Origin: Mactra quadrangularis
Lineage: Eukaryota; Mollusca; Bivalvia; Venerida; Mactridae
Reading direction: 5' to 3'
Length of the DNA: 64,000 nt
Assembly (NCBI GenBank): GCA_025267735.1
Contig: CM046303.1
Span: 58,545,403-58,609,402, forward strand
Shown: positions 12,045 through 23,827 of the stretch, piece by piece
How positions within the stretch are numbered: the stretch's first letter is position 1
How the letters are laid out: each line of letters starts with the position of its first letter
The notes under the pieces: generated by a model
The model's input: only the letters and a program-made list of their open reading frames with translations
Database searches by the model: none
What the model was told of the DNA's origin: nothing
Position numbers and translations under genes: made by a program

Positions 12045-12398
12045 TTTCAGAATTTTACTGACACCAAATTAGGAATTCAAGAGATAGCCATAGCTCTTCG
12101 TACCAAACGCCTGAGGTGGTTTGGTCATGCTTCTCGTAACAATTGTACCAACACCATTATGAACATGGATATTCCAAGGGCCTGTGGGCGTGGAAGACCT
12201 AGAAAATCTTGGTCTGATTGCATCAAGACGGATTTAAGTGTATGTGGTATGGGCAATATTAGTCCACACAATAGGGACGGCTGGAGAGCTGGTGTTAGAC
12301 GTTCTAGCCGCCTGCTGCCTACCTCAGTATCTGGGACACCCGCAGCAGATGACAAATAAACTCAGGATATGATGATGATGATGATGATGATGATGATG
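12045..12398 (+). pseudogene. C-terminal fragment of a non-LTR retrotransposon ORF, with (ATG)n tail
   Basis: The open frame up to TAA at 12357-12359 contains RLRWFGHASR, then GRGRPRKSWSDCIKTDL, then NRDGWRAGVRRSSRLLP. The sequence of motifs R-L-R-W-F-G-H, a basic GRGRPRK run with W-x-D-C, and a D-R-D-x-W-R-like close is the signature of the region after the reverse transcriptase domain in many animal LINEs. A (GAT)n run at 12370-12398 forms the tail. The reverse transcriptase and endonuclease are missing, so this is a dead, 5'-truncated insertion. A TTTCAG just before it (12046-12051) looks like a splice acceptor but is probably chance. Confidence 0.75.
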
Positions 12399-12466
12399 TG
12401 ATAACGTTTACTCTTTGGTTGTAAACAAGTGATGTAAGTGTTACAGCTAAGAACTATCTTTTTTAT

Positions 12467-12758
12467 ACCCCCGCTTCGAAGAAGAGGGGGGTATACTGTT
12501 TTACCCTTGTCCGTGTGTGCGTGTGTGCGTGCGTCCGTCCGTCCGTCCGTCCGTCCGTCCGTTACAAAATTTCCGTCACAGTTTTCTCAGCAACTATACC
12601 ATGCAGCAGCCTGAAACTTTGCATATTGCTTCATACTATAGTCCCATGTGGTGTAAAGCGATTTCATGCTCCTTACTCATTTACTTCCTGTTTGTCGCAT
12701 ATTTTTAGATTTTGGCGGGGGTATCACTAGTGAGCATTAGCTCACAGAATTATTTGTT
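12467..12758 (+). mobile_element. Pearl-like element without core repeats, copy 1
   Basis: It starts TATACCCCCGCTTCGAAGAA and GAGGGGGGTATA, a hairpin, followed by TGTCCGTGTGTGCGTG and a (CCGT)n block. A unique segment follows (CCGTCACAGTTTTCTCAGC, CATGCAGCAGCC, GTAAAGCGATTTCATGC), then GGCGGGGGTATCACTAGTG, AGCATTAGCTCACAG and a TTGTT end. Near-identical copies are at 15226 and 38902. Short open frames of 63-71 residues across it recur in every copy and are not genes. Confidence 0.85.
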
Positions 12759-13043
12759 TAATTTGGCTTAATGCAATGATGTTCCTATGCATTTTGTTTT
12801 ATGAATTAATCTTAATGCAAAAGTAAAAATAGTTTAGATAGATTTGAAATTGTAAAGATGAAAGGGATTAATCGGAATATTGGTCTATCTGAAAAAGACA
12901 TATCTCATTCTGGTTTAATTTTACATTTTAGGTCACTTAAAAAGTTTTGATAACATAGTTAGTTCTATGTTTCACTAAGCCATTGGTTTGTCTACCTTCT
13001 TATTGAATTTCTTTTTACTTATTTGTACATTGAAACTATCGCA
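12759..13043. other. No feature seen
   Basis: AT-rich sequence without repeats or convincing exons. Confidence 0.4.
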
Positions 13044-13807
13044 CGGTACCCATCAAAAGTTAGGAGGCAAAAATAATTTTGCTACTATTTTTGAATTTGG
13101 ATTATTATTTTTATAAAATCATTATTTTTAATATAATTAAATATTGTTTGTGATAAAATGAAAACAAACTATGAATGCAACACATTATTAAGATTCAGCA
13201 TTTGACCTCCTTAATCCTCCAAAACCATGTTTTCTGTAATTATTTTCTATAGCATAGCTTTTATTAGGGCTATGGATCATTGAACAAGTGGAGATCCAAT
13301 CCAAACCATGATCTATGTGTAGCGATTCTTCAATCAAACCAAGAATCACTTGTTATTAAAAAAGCAAACTGGAATTCATATATACAACACACATAATATA
13401 TATATATATATGTGTTATATATATGAATTCCTGTATGCTTTTTTATTAACGAGTGATTCTTGTTAAATTCATATGTATATACTCACAAATATACATATGA
13501 ATTTAACAAAAATAGGTGAAGAACTAAAGAAGCTTTTATTACATGGAAAATCATGTCAGAGATTTCGAAAGTGCCGAACATTTGTACTCGATTTTCTAGT
13601 CCGAATAGCGAATATTGAGTACTTGGTTACTCGCAACAGTCCTTGATTTTATGCTACCTTTGAAGTCTCAATTATTATCATAAGGAAACCAAAACATAAA
13701 GCAAAACTAAAGAGCCTTTCTGAGAAAAAAGTTATCAAACTTTAAATAATAGCTATTCAGTAAGCCTTTTAAGTAGAAAACGTCTCCAAACTTTTGGTGG
13801 ATACTGT
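13044..13807. mobile_element. CAGTACCCACC MITE, copy A (interrupted)
   Basis: The left terminus CGGTACCCATCAAAAGTTAG and the right terminus CTCCAAACTTTTGGTGGATA are diverged ends of the family seen intact at 28463-28844. Internal landmarks agree (AATGCAACACATTATTAAG, AACCATGTTTTCTGTAATTA, AGCTATTCAGTAAGC). About 390 bp of foreign sequence (13264-13651) sits inside it. Confidence 0.8.
13264..13651. mobile_element. hAT-like MITE inserted in copy A
   Basis: It begins AGGGCTATGGATCATTGAAC and ends near GCAACAGTCCTT, a short imperfect inverted end. A related copy begins GGGCTGTGGATCTTTGAGC at 17318. It contains two strong palindromes: GGAATTCATATATA pairing with TATATATGAATTCC (13371-13431), and GTTAAATTCATATGTATAT with ATATACATATGAATTTAAC (13462-13507, 8-base loop). 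hAT membership is suggested by the AGGGCTRTGG end only. Confidence 0.5.
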
Positions 13808-14112
13808 ATATATGCCATCAAAGACTTTATGATGTACTGTACCAATTTCAGACATTTTGAAGGATTAAATGAACACTGAACATATATAGTATTAAGGCAC
13901 AAAACTTGTTTATTGGCCATAATGGAACAAAAAATAACTAATCACTAATTTTATTGACTGCTCAGATTCAAATATCAAGCTCTAAAGTGTGTTCTTTTTC
14001 TTATAATCAGTTCTGACTTACCTTTGGTCAAGAAGCAGACATCTTCCCTTTATGCTAATGGAAAAATCAATATCCTTAACTAATCTTCCAATAATTTTGT
14101 TGTTGTTTTCAG

Positions 14113-14232
14113 ATCATTCATTTCTATGATCCTGATGTTGCCTACCATCAATGAGTTAAATACTTGAAGCAACATGATAGTCACCTAATAGGATGTTTGT
14201 GCAAATAGTTCAATGTTTATAACTAATTTCTG
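14113..14232 (+). ncRNA. Exon-like block with strong splice sites
   Basis: TTTTGTTGTTGTTTTCAG precedes it and GTAAGTGTATC follows it, both near consensus. All three frames are closed by stops within 120 bp, so if transcribed it is non-coding or untranslated sequence. Similar blocks lie at 18576, 21214, 26405, 45970 and 51037. That they belong to one transcript is inference. Confidence 0.3.
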
Positions 14233-14459
14233 GTAAGTGTATCAAATTATATTATTTTATTTAACTTGTCTATATGCTGTTGTTCCTTTTGCTCATTTTT
14301 GGTTGGGTTAAACAGGGTACCAACACATTGTATATGTCACTTTACAAGGGTCAATTAACTTATAGTCTGACAGAATTTACCTGAGCTTGACCTTTATTCA
14401 AGAATATATTTAACTCAGTTTATAGCCTATTTTAGTCTTTGTATGTTAATCACGCTTTT

Positions 14460-14745
14460 TCGGAAGCTTTCGGCAAAATACACATATCTGAACAACTAAT
14501 ATTGTAGTGTCACAACATCGCGGACTTACGTGTTCCCCATAAACGAATGAGTTCAAAATTTAAAGTACAATAACATGCCATGTTTGCAAAATTTATTTAT
14601 ATTCACATAGGTTGTTATTCACATATGTATAATCTTATACACACATATTGGAAACTCACGATTTAATGTAAGTGAAGCCTGTAATTATTATAATAAGGTA
14701 GTTCAAGCTCAGATTAATATTGTTGGACTATACCTACCTGGAAAG
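14460..14745. repeat. Dispersed repeat shared with 44508-44800
   Basis: The words TTTCGGCAAAATACACATA, AACAATTTAATGTAAGTGAAG-type text (here CACGATTTAATGTAAGTG), GTAGTTCAAGCTCAG and TTAATATTGT appear in the same order in both places. The middle parts differ. No element ends are defined. Confidence 0.55.
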
Positions 14746-14992
14746 CCTAAGCTTTAATACTTTCATCAGATACTGACAATTGCCTACATGATTTAGAGTC
14801 AGTGGTAGGAGAGAGAATGGCCATAGGAAATATTTCATATGTCCAAACTCTGCAGAAATTTGTAATCACACTTACCAATAAATAAATCAAAATGAACCAT
14901 TTATTTTACTTCAACTTACTTGTGATGGCTTCAAACTTAACCGCTAGTATTTACAAGACATAGTCTGTATACCTTAGCTGTATGAAATACAA

Positions 14993-15645
14993 TACCTGCC
15001 TAAAGTTTGGGAACAATAGAAATTTACTGCAATTATTAAATTTTGATATTATTTTTTGTAGAATCATTATTTTTAATATAATTATGTAAGTATAGTTTGT
15101 GATAGCATTAAAACAAATTTCATGAATGCAGCACTTCTATAAGATTTAGCATCTGATATTCTAAAGCCTCCAAAACCATGTTTATTGTAATTATTTTGCA
15201 TAACACAGCTTTTATGCTATTTTTATACCCCCACTTCGAAGAAGAGGGGGGTATACTGTTTTACCCTTGTCCATGCGTCCGTTCGTCCGTGCGTCCGTCC
15301 GTTACGAAATTTCCGTCGCAGTTTTCTCAGCAACTATATCATGCAGCAGCCTAATACTTTGCATATTGCTTCATCCCATAGTCCCACGTGGTGTAAAGCG
15401 ATTTCATGCTCCTCGCTCATCTACTTCCTGTTTGTCGCATATTTTTAGATTTTGGCGGGGGTATCACTAGTGAGCATTAGCTCACAGATTTACTTGTTGT
15501 AGTCTCAGTTACAATTATATGTTGATACCCAAAAACAAACCAAAACTAAAAAGCATTTCAAAATAAACAGTTATCAATATTTTGATAAAAGTTATTCAGT
15601 AAGATTACAGATTGAAACTGTCTCCAAACTTTTGGTGGGTACTGT
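14993..15645. mobile_element. CAGTACCCACC MITE, copy B (interrupted by a Pearl-like element)
   Basis: The right end CTCCAAACTTTTGGTGGGTA reads into CTGTA. The left end is degenerate (CCTAAAGTTTGGGAACAATA). Internal family landmarks (AATGCAGCACTTCTATAAG, GCATCTGATATTCTAAAGCC) are present. The Pearl-like element at 15226-15497 splits the right half. Confidence 0.75.
15226..15497 (+). mobile_element. Pearl-like element without core repeats, copy 2
   Basis: It has the same order of parts as the copy at 12467: TATACCCCCACTTCGAAG hairpin, short CCGT block, CCGTCGCAGTTTTCTCAGC, GGCGGGGGTATCACTAGTG, and the end TTACTTGTT. It sits inside MITE copy B between GCTTTTATGCTA and GTAGTCTCAG, so it is younger than that MITE. 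Confidence 0.87.
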
Positions 15646-15803
15646 ATAATTATGAAGTATACCTTAGCCCTATGAATAGGGATGGATACCATTAGAGATG
15701 AAACGATATGGGTACCAAGGAAACAATACGGTATTTTAAACAATACTAATGCAAATATGTAACAATAGTACAAATTGCAATGTTTAAATGCAAATAAATC
15801 AAT

Positions 15804-15891
15804 GGGCACATTCCACTAGGCTATCGCTAGCTAGCGCTTTTTTGTAAGCGATTTTTGTAGCAAATAAGCGCTAGCTATGTGAAACGTGCCC
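15804..15891. repeat. 88-bp foldback sequence
   Basis: GGGCACATTCCACTAGGC with GCTAGCTAGCGCTT on the left pairs with AAGCGCTAGCTATGTG and AAACGTGCCC on the right, around a short T-rich loop. It probably is a tiny MITE. Confidence 0.65.
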
Positions 15892-16960
15892 AATAAAAAC
15901 AAACACTTTAGGACAGCATATGTTTGATGATTTTATGTTCCATAAGATGTTTTTTGGTCTATTATTTCGTAAAAGAGAGACAATTTGTACATACTATGAT
16001 GGAAAACTTAGTGGTTGTGGTAAAATAGAGTTCAACTGAACTACTTTATATATGACCTGTGTTGGCGGAACCTGAAACGGCTGTCGAGATGCTGGTAATA
16101 AGTTTAGCGCTTCAAATCGCTTAACTTAAAAATAGCAAAAAATGACTAATAATACTTGTATATCGATGTAAGCTTTTTATCGTTTTTTTTTTGGTAAGAA
16201 TATTAGCATATCAGTTTTCTCAATGGACTGTTTCATTGTGTTTTTATTGTGTTACTGGTACCAACCTGTGAAAACACATTTTCACTGGGTGTATTTTGTA
16301 CCCAAAATATTTTAATGCAAGCTCTGAAATATATCTTATTATCGCGCTATTCTAATTGCCAAATGTTAAGTAAAAAAAATACTTATGAATATGTAAGAGC
16401 TAGATATAAAAAAAAATACCCCACATGTGACATTTGTACTGAATATTTTCATACCAAAATAATCTCAATAAAATATTGTGTTGCAATTAAATAAGTACTA
16501 GTATTTCTGTAGACCAGTAGACTGTATTTTAGTGTTATGGTGTTCGTTTACAAGCAAAATATATCGGAGTGTATCCAATTATGTATTTTTTAAACAAATA
16601 AACATAGACGTTTGTCGGTAAGTATTTTCTTATTGAGGAATATGAGCCAGTCTATAAATCGAAAACGCAATGTAGAAGTTACAGTGCACACATGCTGTGA
16701 CAAAATAACAACAATATAACTGATACATTAGTAGAATTTACTATTGAAAGTCAATATTTCAGAAATTCATATTTTATTTGGGAAGTTTATTTAATATAAT
16801 CATGTGACGTGCATGGGTAATGTTTTTGCGAGACCATTCAGACATAGACATTGTTGACAACTAGCCTATATTATAATTTTGTGGTATAAGAAGCATGCTA
16901 ATTTCCTGCAACATTACATTAACTGTCATTGTAAGAATTATCAATATAGATGACAATCTG
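15892..16960. other. AT-rich stretch without a supported feature
   Basis: An open frame of 81 residues (16249-16494) has no recognisable domain and no flanking splice signals. I see no repeats. Confidence 0.4.
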
Positions 16961-17307
16961 ATTAAAATTTTCCGCTCGCATACTCACTAATTTAGATCTG
17001 GCCTTTTCCAAAAGGATGTTACGTTCAGGCGACCGTTTCTCATCATAATATTCATGGCAAAATTGTTATGATACGTAACTTGTTTACATCGTCTACGTCA
17101 CGCAATTTGAAATGAGCCGACCAATCGCAGACTGTGAATATTACTCTGGATAAATTAGCAAGCAAAACTTGGTCTAACAATAGAAATTACGAAATCAAAT
17201 GTGATTAAAAGATTGGTAGACACAAAGTTCATCTCGACGTGACCCTGCATTGAGAAAGTAGAGATCCTGTACGACAATGCTCTACAGGATATCTGTTTAT
17301 GGAGATT
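16961..17307. repeat. Dispersed repeat, first of a local pair
   Basis: CTGGCCTTTTCCAAA, CATCATAATATTCATG, GTTTACATCGTCTACGTCAC, CACAAAGTTCATCTCGACGT and GATATCTGTTTA follow in the same order here and at 18028-18412, about 1.08 kb apart, direct orientation, roughly 80% alike by eye. Shorter echoes of the end (ATATCTGTTTA then GGAGAT) are near 10890 and 38283. Confidence 0.75.
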
Positions 17308-17313
17308 GTATAG

Positions 17314-17795
17314 ATTAGGGCTGTGGATCTTTGAGCAAGTGGCGATCCGATTCCAACTACGACTCATGTGTAGCGAATCTCAAGTCAAACCACGAATCAC
17401 TTTTTAGTGGAGAATCATACAGGAATTCATGTAATAACAAAAATAAGTGAAACATTACAGAAACTTAAATTGTATTGAACTTCATGGGAATCCATGTACC
17501 CCAAACATTTCTTTTACCAGACATTTTATGGACATTTTCAGTAATAACATTTTTGTTTAAATGTTTATCAATCAAAATTTTGACACAAGATAATTTGTCC
17601 CTGCATAAATCAAAGTTTTCATTAGTAGTGTGGCCCATTTACAGTGATAATTAGGCTGAAAATGTTCTTTCAATTTTTCCAAAACTAGATGGCGATATGA
17701 CAATTTCGGACATGATGAATATTTGTACTCAATTTTGTGGTCTAGATCACGATTATCCAAGTACTTGGATAAATCACTTATCAATAAGATAAATA
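17314..17795. mobile_element. hAT-like MITE related to 13264-13651
   Basis: It begins TTAGGGCTGTGGATCTTTG, with AGCAAGTGGCGATCCGATTC, and GTAGCGAATCTCAAGTCAAA. The right part repeats TTTGTACTCAATTTTG and CCAAGTACTTGG. It matches the element inside MITE copy A in both halves. The exact right end is unclear. Confidence 0.45.
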
Positions 17796-17861
17796 CTCAA
17801 AAGTTTGGAGATTAAAGCATTCGTATTTTTATTCTGAATCTGCACTATATTGTTCAAAGTA

Positions 17862-17970
17862 CCAATTTAAGTACTGGTACCAAAACAAAACGGTATTTAG
17901 CGGAAACTTTCGAAACAATACCGATACTGGTAAGGGTACCTCGTACCTGTAGACATCCCTGCCTATGAAT
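17862..17970 (-). mobile_element. MITE fragment (AGGGATGTCTACAGGTACG end)
   Basis: On the minus strand it starts GGCAGGGATGTCTACAGG and continues with GTACCCTTACCAGTATCGG. A related piece (AGGGATGGATACCATTAGAG) lies at about 15667. Ends are not resolved. Confidence 0.35.
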
Positions 17971-18027
17971 ACCAGTTTTCTTATTGAAGAATTAACATTG
18001 GGAGGACCATAACTCAATCTGATGTAA

Positions 18028-18412
18028 ACCCGATCTAAAAGTTTCTGCTCCCATATTTGCTAATTTTGATCTGGCCTTTTCCAAACGCGGGTTGCGTTCA
18101 GGTTACCTTTTCTCATCATAATATTCATGACGATTTGTTATGATACGTAACTTGTTTACATCGTCTACGTCACGCAATTTGAAATGAGCCGCCCAATCGC
18201 ATACTTTGAATAATACCGCTGTTAAATTAGCATGCAAACCTTGGTCTAAAAATAGAAATTACGAAATCAAAATGTGAATAATAGTGTTTTTGTCTAGATG
18301 AAAGCTACGCATTGATTGGTCGACACAAAGTTCATCTCGACGTGACCTTCCACAGAGACAGTAGAGATCCCGTACGACAAGGCTCTACATGATATCTGTT
18401 TACGGAGATTGA
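18028..18412. repeat. Dispersed repeat, second of a local pair
   Basis: Counterpart of 16961-17307. It carries an extra segment (about 18283-18315) that the first copy lacks. Confidence 0.75.
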
Positions 18413-18575
18413 TCATAACTAAGTATGGGAATTGTGTGCCGACCCATTTGTCATTGTTATTATCATGTACATATCTAATAACAAAACTCTAAATACAGAA
18501 AAAAAAAAAATTTGCAATCAAATGAAGGATGAATAATTCTATTAGATTTATTATTAATAAATTTGATGTTTTCAG

Positions 18576-18711
18576 GATGTCACCAATATGATGTCATTTC
18601 AAGCAGTGTACAATATTTTGAATGAATATAATCCATTCTCTATATGACTTGAAAGAAGGAATTGGGAGACCAGTTTGCTTGGACCAGCACGATTACAGAG
18701 AAGAAAACATG
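18576..18711 (+). CDS. Candidate first coding exon of a 62-residue spliced reading frame
   Basis: The acceptor is TTGATGTTTTCAG and the donor GTAAGACTTTTAC, both good. An ATG at 18622, directly after an in-frame TGA, opens 30 codons (MNIIHSLYDLKEGIGRPVCL, then DQHDYREENM) that end exactly at the donor in phase 0. The next exon-like block, 21214-21291, is 78 bp, open in phase 0, and the block after that (26405) adds six codons and a stop. The product would be 62 residues. I recognise no family. The splice signals are better than the coding case; the whole may be a non-coding transcript with a chance frame. Confidence 0.3.
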
Positions 18712-19227
18712 GTAAGACTTTTACATTTACTTTTATTAATATTTGCCAATCAATGTTGTTTTTAATATGGTGATATCTGTTTCCCGCATTTATAATTATT
18801 TATCAATTAAAGTACTTGATTACGAATTTCGACCTAACACTTGTGTCATTTGTGAATCATCTACAAACCTCTTGAAAGAGATGGATCTGGTTTGTTAATG
18901 CCATAGCAACACATTGTTTAGGTCCTGAAAAGGTTTAATCTCTGGAATTGGTTTTCAGGTACAAGTTTAAGAAAATAAACAGTTTCTGGCTACAGTGTAT
19001 AAATCTATTATGTCTGAAAGAGAATTACCTAAGATAATCAAAATTTGTATGATAACTATTTTTTCGTAAGAGCGTTAATTTTGTGAAAAGGTGTGCAGAC
19101 ATTTTACAAACATTTTAAACATTTTACAATTCAATCCATTTTTAAATAGTCTAAGTTGAGGGTAATAATTTAATCCAGTGAACGGATAGATTAAACAGAA
19201 CAAATGGTTAACGTTTGTCAGGGGTGT

Positions 19228-19420
19228 GTTCAGTTACCGTGAACGTTGCAGAACGTTACATAATGATACATTCGGAACTCCTCGGCCATATATTTGTTTA
19301 CTTCAACACCGGTAGTTTCAAAATAGCGTCTAAATATGTCCAAAATTATTCGAAGCAAATGGCCGAGGAGTTCCGAATGTATCGTTACGGAACATTCTGT
19401 AACGTTCACGGTAACTGAAC
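19228..19420. mobile_element. 193-bp foldback MITE with 62-bp arms
   Basis: The arms 19228-19289 and 19359-19420 are near-perfect inverted repeats, starting GTTCAGTTACCGTGAACGTT and including ATACATTCGGAACTCCTCGG. The 67-residue frame across it is a by-product. A target duplication was not found. Confidence 0.9.
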
Positions 19421-20431
19421 TCCTAGCAGATTTATGTTTGACTGGCTGTAGAGTCCCTATAGGTGATGTGAATTCCGATGAAGGGATACCTACTGTGATA
19501 TAAAAAGTATATCAGAAAATAAAATATATCAGAGTTTCAGATATTCATCTTCTACGGTCCATTTCATTTCGTTGAACTTATTCTGTCCCTCATCTAAAAT
19601 ACCAAGTATGACAATTCCTGCACAACTTTAAGTGTTGATGACATTAATTTCTATATAATTATGTACAAATGTTGTATAAACAATTAAGATAAAACTGACA
19701 TACTTGTATTAAAACAGAATAAACAAACAGTACATATATTGTCATTCTGTTAAGGTTTTAGAGGAGACAGTCATCCCAACAGAAACATAATAAAAATTGA
19801 TGTCCGATAATGGATCTTCTTCCATGTAAGGTCAGGAGTCTTCATAGACTGTAATTATGACCTAACATGGGGATGAGACAATCATCCTGTTACCAATTTT
19901 AAAATATAAAATGCTTCATATGGAGCTTGTATTTATGTACAGGGTTAAAACTATTTACAGGGCACAATTGACTAGTCTGTTATAGAGGGTGAGGCTCTAA
20001 GCTGAGTTAGATAAAAACAATTGAAAATAATATTTCCATTAATCATAAATTTGATATGATACAAATTTCGTCAAAGTGGAACGTTTTATTATCATTTTTA
20101 TTGTAATATAATAAATTACAATCAAGCATTTAGTTAATTTATTCATTGTTCCCTAAATATAAATATATGTAAACAACAAAAAATGAATTTCGTTACCTTA
20201 TTTGCTCAAATATTTACATGTATATATAGCATTTATTGTAAGGGAGGCATGATGTATTTAGTATGTTAAATACATTCATAATGTCTTTATTCAGAACTCA
20301 TAGCATGTAGATTTTGTTAACAAAAAGTGTAATATAAATGGTTTACTATCTTCAGATGTAAGTTATGAAACTCAACTACTCTAAAAAGTTACTATTCAAA
20401 GTGTCTTACCACCATCCTCTTGCATGGCATG
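19421..20431. other. No feature seen
   Basis: AT-rich sequence. A TCATCC/GGATGA pair near 19762 and 19883 is noted but short. Confidence 0.4.
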
Positions 20432-20875
20432 AGGTATCGCTACGAAGCAAAATACTAGGAAACGGCTTGCTACAAGATATGGCTTCAGTTCGCTACGTAG
20501 CGAAAGCTGGCAAAAAAATTCTTCACTACCCGAAAGCACTTTAACAAATCAAAATGGCTGCCTCCGCAATAATGTGACTTCCTGTTTGCCGACAATTTGG
20601 TTTTTATGTTTGACTGCCTATAGATGAATTGAAATTAATTGATATTTGTATATTATAAACATGTTTTTGCAGTGATTTTATACTTGTTAAAGCCTTATTT
20701 AGTTTGAAATCACCCAGAAAACATGCAATTGCAATAAGCCCAAAAGTTTTACTCGGCAAAGGCCGCCATCTTGGTTTGTGACGTAAATAGCTAGCCGTTT
20801 CGTAAGATGAATCACTACTAGAAAGCGCTTTTTCATAGCGATACGTAGCGAATATCGTTAGGCAACACGCCCACT
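20432..20875. mobile_element. MITE with TCGCTACG-rich ends, about 445 bp
   Basis: The left side has GGTATCGCTACGAAGC, AAACGGCTTGCTA, TTCGCTACGTAGCG and CAAAATGGCTGCC. The right side read in reverse has CGATATTCGCTACGTATCGC, AAACGGCTAGCTA and CCAAGATGGCGGCC in the same order. These imperfect inverted ends with repeated CGCTACG words define the element. A 93-residue minus-strand frame inside is not supported as a gene. Confidence 0.65.
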
Positions 20876-21213
20876 GTTCATGCAATCAGTAAATGTTGAA
20901 CCTTTTGAAAGACAGTTAGATAAATTCAATTGGAAGCATACAGTGAAACAGAAAAGCGATTTTCAAACCCCTTCAATATAGAAATTGTCGACACCCTACC
21001 AAACAGACAATGACTGACCCACCCGTACACTACAACTCAAGCAGTGATATTGTGTCACTAAAGTAACTGCTACATTTTCCCACATTTAGTCAGATTGTGA
21101 ACCAAATATTTTTGCAAAGGGAACTGTTATCACATACATTTAAGATTTAGTTTGACACCCCTAAACCAAACCCTGCTGTCCACCTGCATATATTTACTTA
21201 TCATTTTTTACAG
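20876..21213. other. No feature seen
   Basis: AT-rich sequence leading into a good splice acceptor at its right edge. Confidence 0.35.
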
Positions 21214-21291
21214 AATCATCGTGTATGCACAATGGTGTTATTTCGGAAAATATTCTTAAAACTCTACCTAGATAGTATCTTGGAAACAAAA
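21214..21291 (+). CDS. Candidate second exon of the 62-residue frame
   Basis: TATTTACTTATCATTTTTTA then CAG precedes it and GTAAGATAAAT follows. The 78 bp are open in phase 0 (NHRVCTMVLFRKIFLKLYLD, then SILETK), which matches the phase of the block ending at 18711. Hydrophobic and basic residues alternate as in an amphipathic helix. Weak support for coding. Confidence 0.3.
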
Positions 21292-21953
21292 GTAAGATAA
21301 ATATTATGCATAAAAAAGTTGAAAAAGTGATTGATGAAAATAAAAAAGAATTGACTTAAAAAGTTAAAAAATCAAGTAACTGTCAAGATTTGAATGTAAG
21401 TCAAATAAAACATGAGGTTTCAAACCCAACAACTTAACCGCGTACGCTATAGAGACTGCCAATATTGTATGTGGGACGTTTAAACTACACGGTAAATGTG
21501 TTGGTTTAAGTTTGGGTCGCTTATATCATCTCAAAATTCATACTTAACGAAGAAAGGCTTCATGAAATCGACTTTAATTGTTTTATAAGATACTCACAGT
21601 TAAGTTCAGAATAGTTTAAACACACTTAAATCAATTTAAGTTATGAGAGTGTTAGTGAAATGGGGCCCAGGAATTCAAATAGGGTATTTGGGTTTTCCTC
21701 TGCAGTAACAAACAAACTTTCACCATCACAAAAAAACCCATAAATTTGAGTTCCTTATTTGGTCATTAGGGTAACCGAAAGTAAAGTGCTGTGAAAAGGG
21801 TATGAAAATTTAAAGATAAACATCTCTTCCAAAAAATTACCTTGTCTTGTAAAGTTTAAGTAACATTTTGATTGTATTACAAACAATGCTTATACTACAA
21901 ATTTTAACATATCATTTCGGTGGTCACTGTTTAGCAGTACCTCAGTTGAAGTT
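21292..21953. other. No feature seen
   Basis: AT-rich sequence between a candidate donor and the 1.7-kb repeat. Confidence 0.35.
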
Positions 21954-23660
21954 GAAGTGAAAATTATAAGAATGAACCTATGATTCGGTTATATAAGAAA
22001 ACTAATCAGATCCCACTTCTGACACCATTGAAGTGAAAACGTAGATGAAACTAAAGTTCTGTTACGTAAGAACTTGTGACGTATACTAAAACTAAGACAA
22101 ATCAAATCTATGTGACGTATAAGTTCGAATCCTGGGATAGTCTGCTTAAGAAGAAATCTAGTAGTTGTATTAAGTGATCAAAATCACTGCATCTATCTTA
22201 TGATGCGTTCGTCAGGATGACACCACTGTATTTAAGTTATACAGAACTATGAACTTATGAAATAAGTAAAAGAATATAATAAAAATATTAAGAACAAAGA
22301 TCTAGTAAAACTAAGACTCAAGTTTAATATGTAACTAAAAGATGTGACAAAGTTTAAGTATTTAAAGTAATAAAGTAATAATACCAAATAAGGTTATCAA
22401 ATAAAGACTAAATAAGATTATCTTAATGACAATAAAGCTAAATATGAGGCAAAATAACTTAAACTAAGTCTAATAACATGATATGACAAAAATGAGCTAA
22501 AACTAACAAAATAACACAAAAATACTAAATATATAGATAATATATACAAAATAAGATGGTACTCAATATTTAATTAAAGCTACATAGTTCTTAAACTAAA
22601 TATTAAATATCAAATGAGTCTGAGAGATCTTAGAAAAATATGACAGTCCAATGTAAACAATAGATCTAAAAATAGAATTCAAGATGGCTGCCAATTAGCT
22701 AGAAATAATAAAAAGTTCTTAATTAAACCTAATTAAAACAATAATCTAAATAAAATTAAACTATACCTTTAACTTACTTAAACAATTGCTTTAAGTACAA
22801 AATGCTCCAAAAATACTTAAGTATAAATATCAAAAATAATTAATTAATTACTAATTAATACTAGAGAGAGATTTTTAGTTCCTTCCAATTCAAGTGCTAG
22901 TTTCAGACTGAAGATTTTCTAAGCTGCAGCTATACTTATAGGCAGAACAGGTGCTGACCTCTATACCCTATAATTATTCAAGGGAAGTAATTCTGCAATG
23001 AACCCCTAAACAAAGAAAGTCTTCTTTGTTCTATATAAAAGGGAGCTAACTCTAACAAAATACCCTAATTACTAGTGGCTGTTCCATCAATGGGAATAAT
23101 GATACTTCTAACCCTTATTAAATGAACAATGATACAAAATACAAGTTATAATATAAGTATAAACCTAAAATATGAATATTCTGACATAGATATGAAGTTA
23201 ATAAGTCAATAAAACAATTATGAAGTGATTTATAACAGTTACAGTGACTTTAAACAACAGTATGCAAATACCCCAAATAAAGGGTTGGGCCTAAAACTCT
23301 GACCACTTAACAATAAGGTTAAGTAAGAAGTAAATAGTGGCTTATTTGAGTCTGTATGACTCAAGAAGGCAAGTTAAAGTATTCAAAACTCTTAATTACT
23401 ATTATAAATACAAATACAACATATTACATTATGTTTTAAGCAACAAGTATATGAAATGGGCCTTTAATAGTTCACATAGAAGATTTGCTATGGAAACATT
23501 AGATATTTACAAAGGGAAGTAATTCTGTCTAATTGCTAAAAATAGATCTAACTTAAAAGTTAACTTGTGCCCTTAATTATACAATATTTTAATTATCATT
23601 TCTCAATTCATGACAACTATTATGTAATATTGCCTAGCCTAAATCCAACTTTACAACAAA
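21954..23660 (+). repeat. 1.7-kb dispersed repeat, copy 1
   Basis: From GAAGTGAAAA to ACTTTACAACAAA this stretch matches 40358-42063 in the same orientation, mostly differing by single bases and small gaps (over 90% alike by eye). Shared landmarks are TTCGAATCCTGGGATAGTC, AGTTCCTTCCAATTCAAGTG, GTCTTCTTTGTTCTATATAA and TTATGGAAACATTAGATA-type text. There are no long frames, no clear terminal inverted repeats and no long terminal repeats. Copy 2 sits inside a MITE, so the unit is mobile or was copied by a mobile element. Class unknown. Confidence 0.85.
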
Positions 23661-23827
23661 GTCATGAAAGAGGATTTGCAATGCATTTGAATTATATAAT
23701 TATCATGTTTCATGATGTTTAATCTGAGTAATTAAGCCAACTACCAGCCTTTTGAATACAAATTCATCATTATGTAATAGACAGTATTCGACTTGGATAT
23801 TTTTTTTTATTTGTTAGCATTTATTGA

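Noticed and set aside
12515..12730. Recurring 63-71 residue frames in the TATACCCCC elements (also at 15267 and 38945)
   Set aside because: They arise from the CCGT block (RPSVRPSV) and the unique segment of the same element in each copy, with changes not sparing the protein.
20604..20885. 93-residue minus-strand frame
   Set aside because: It lies across the right end of a MITE with inverted ends and has no recognisable domain.
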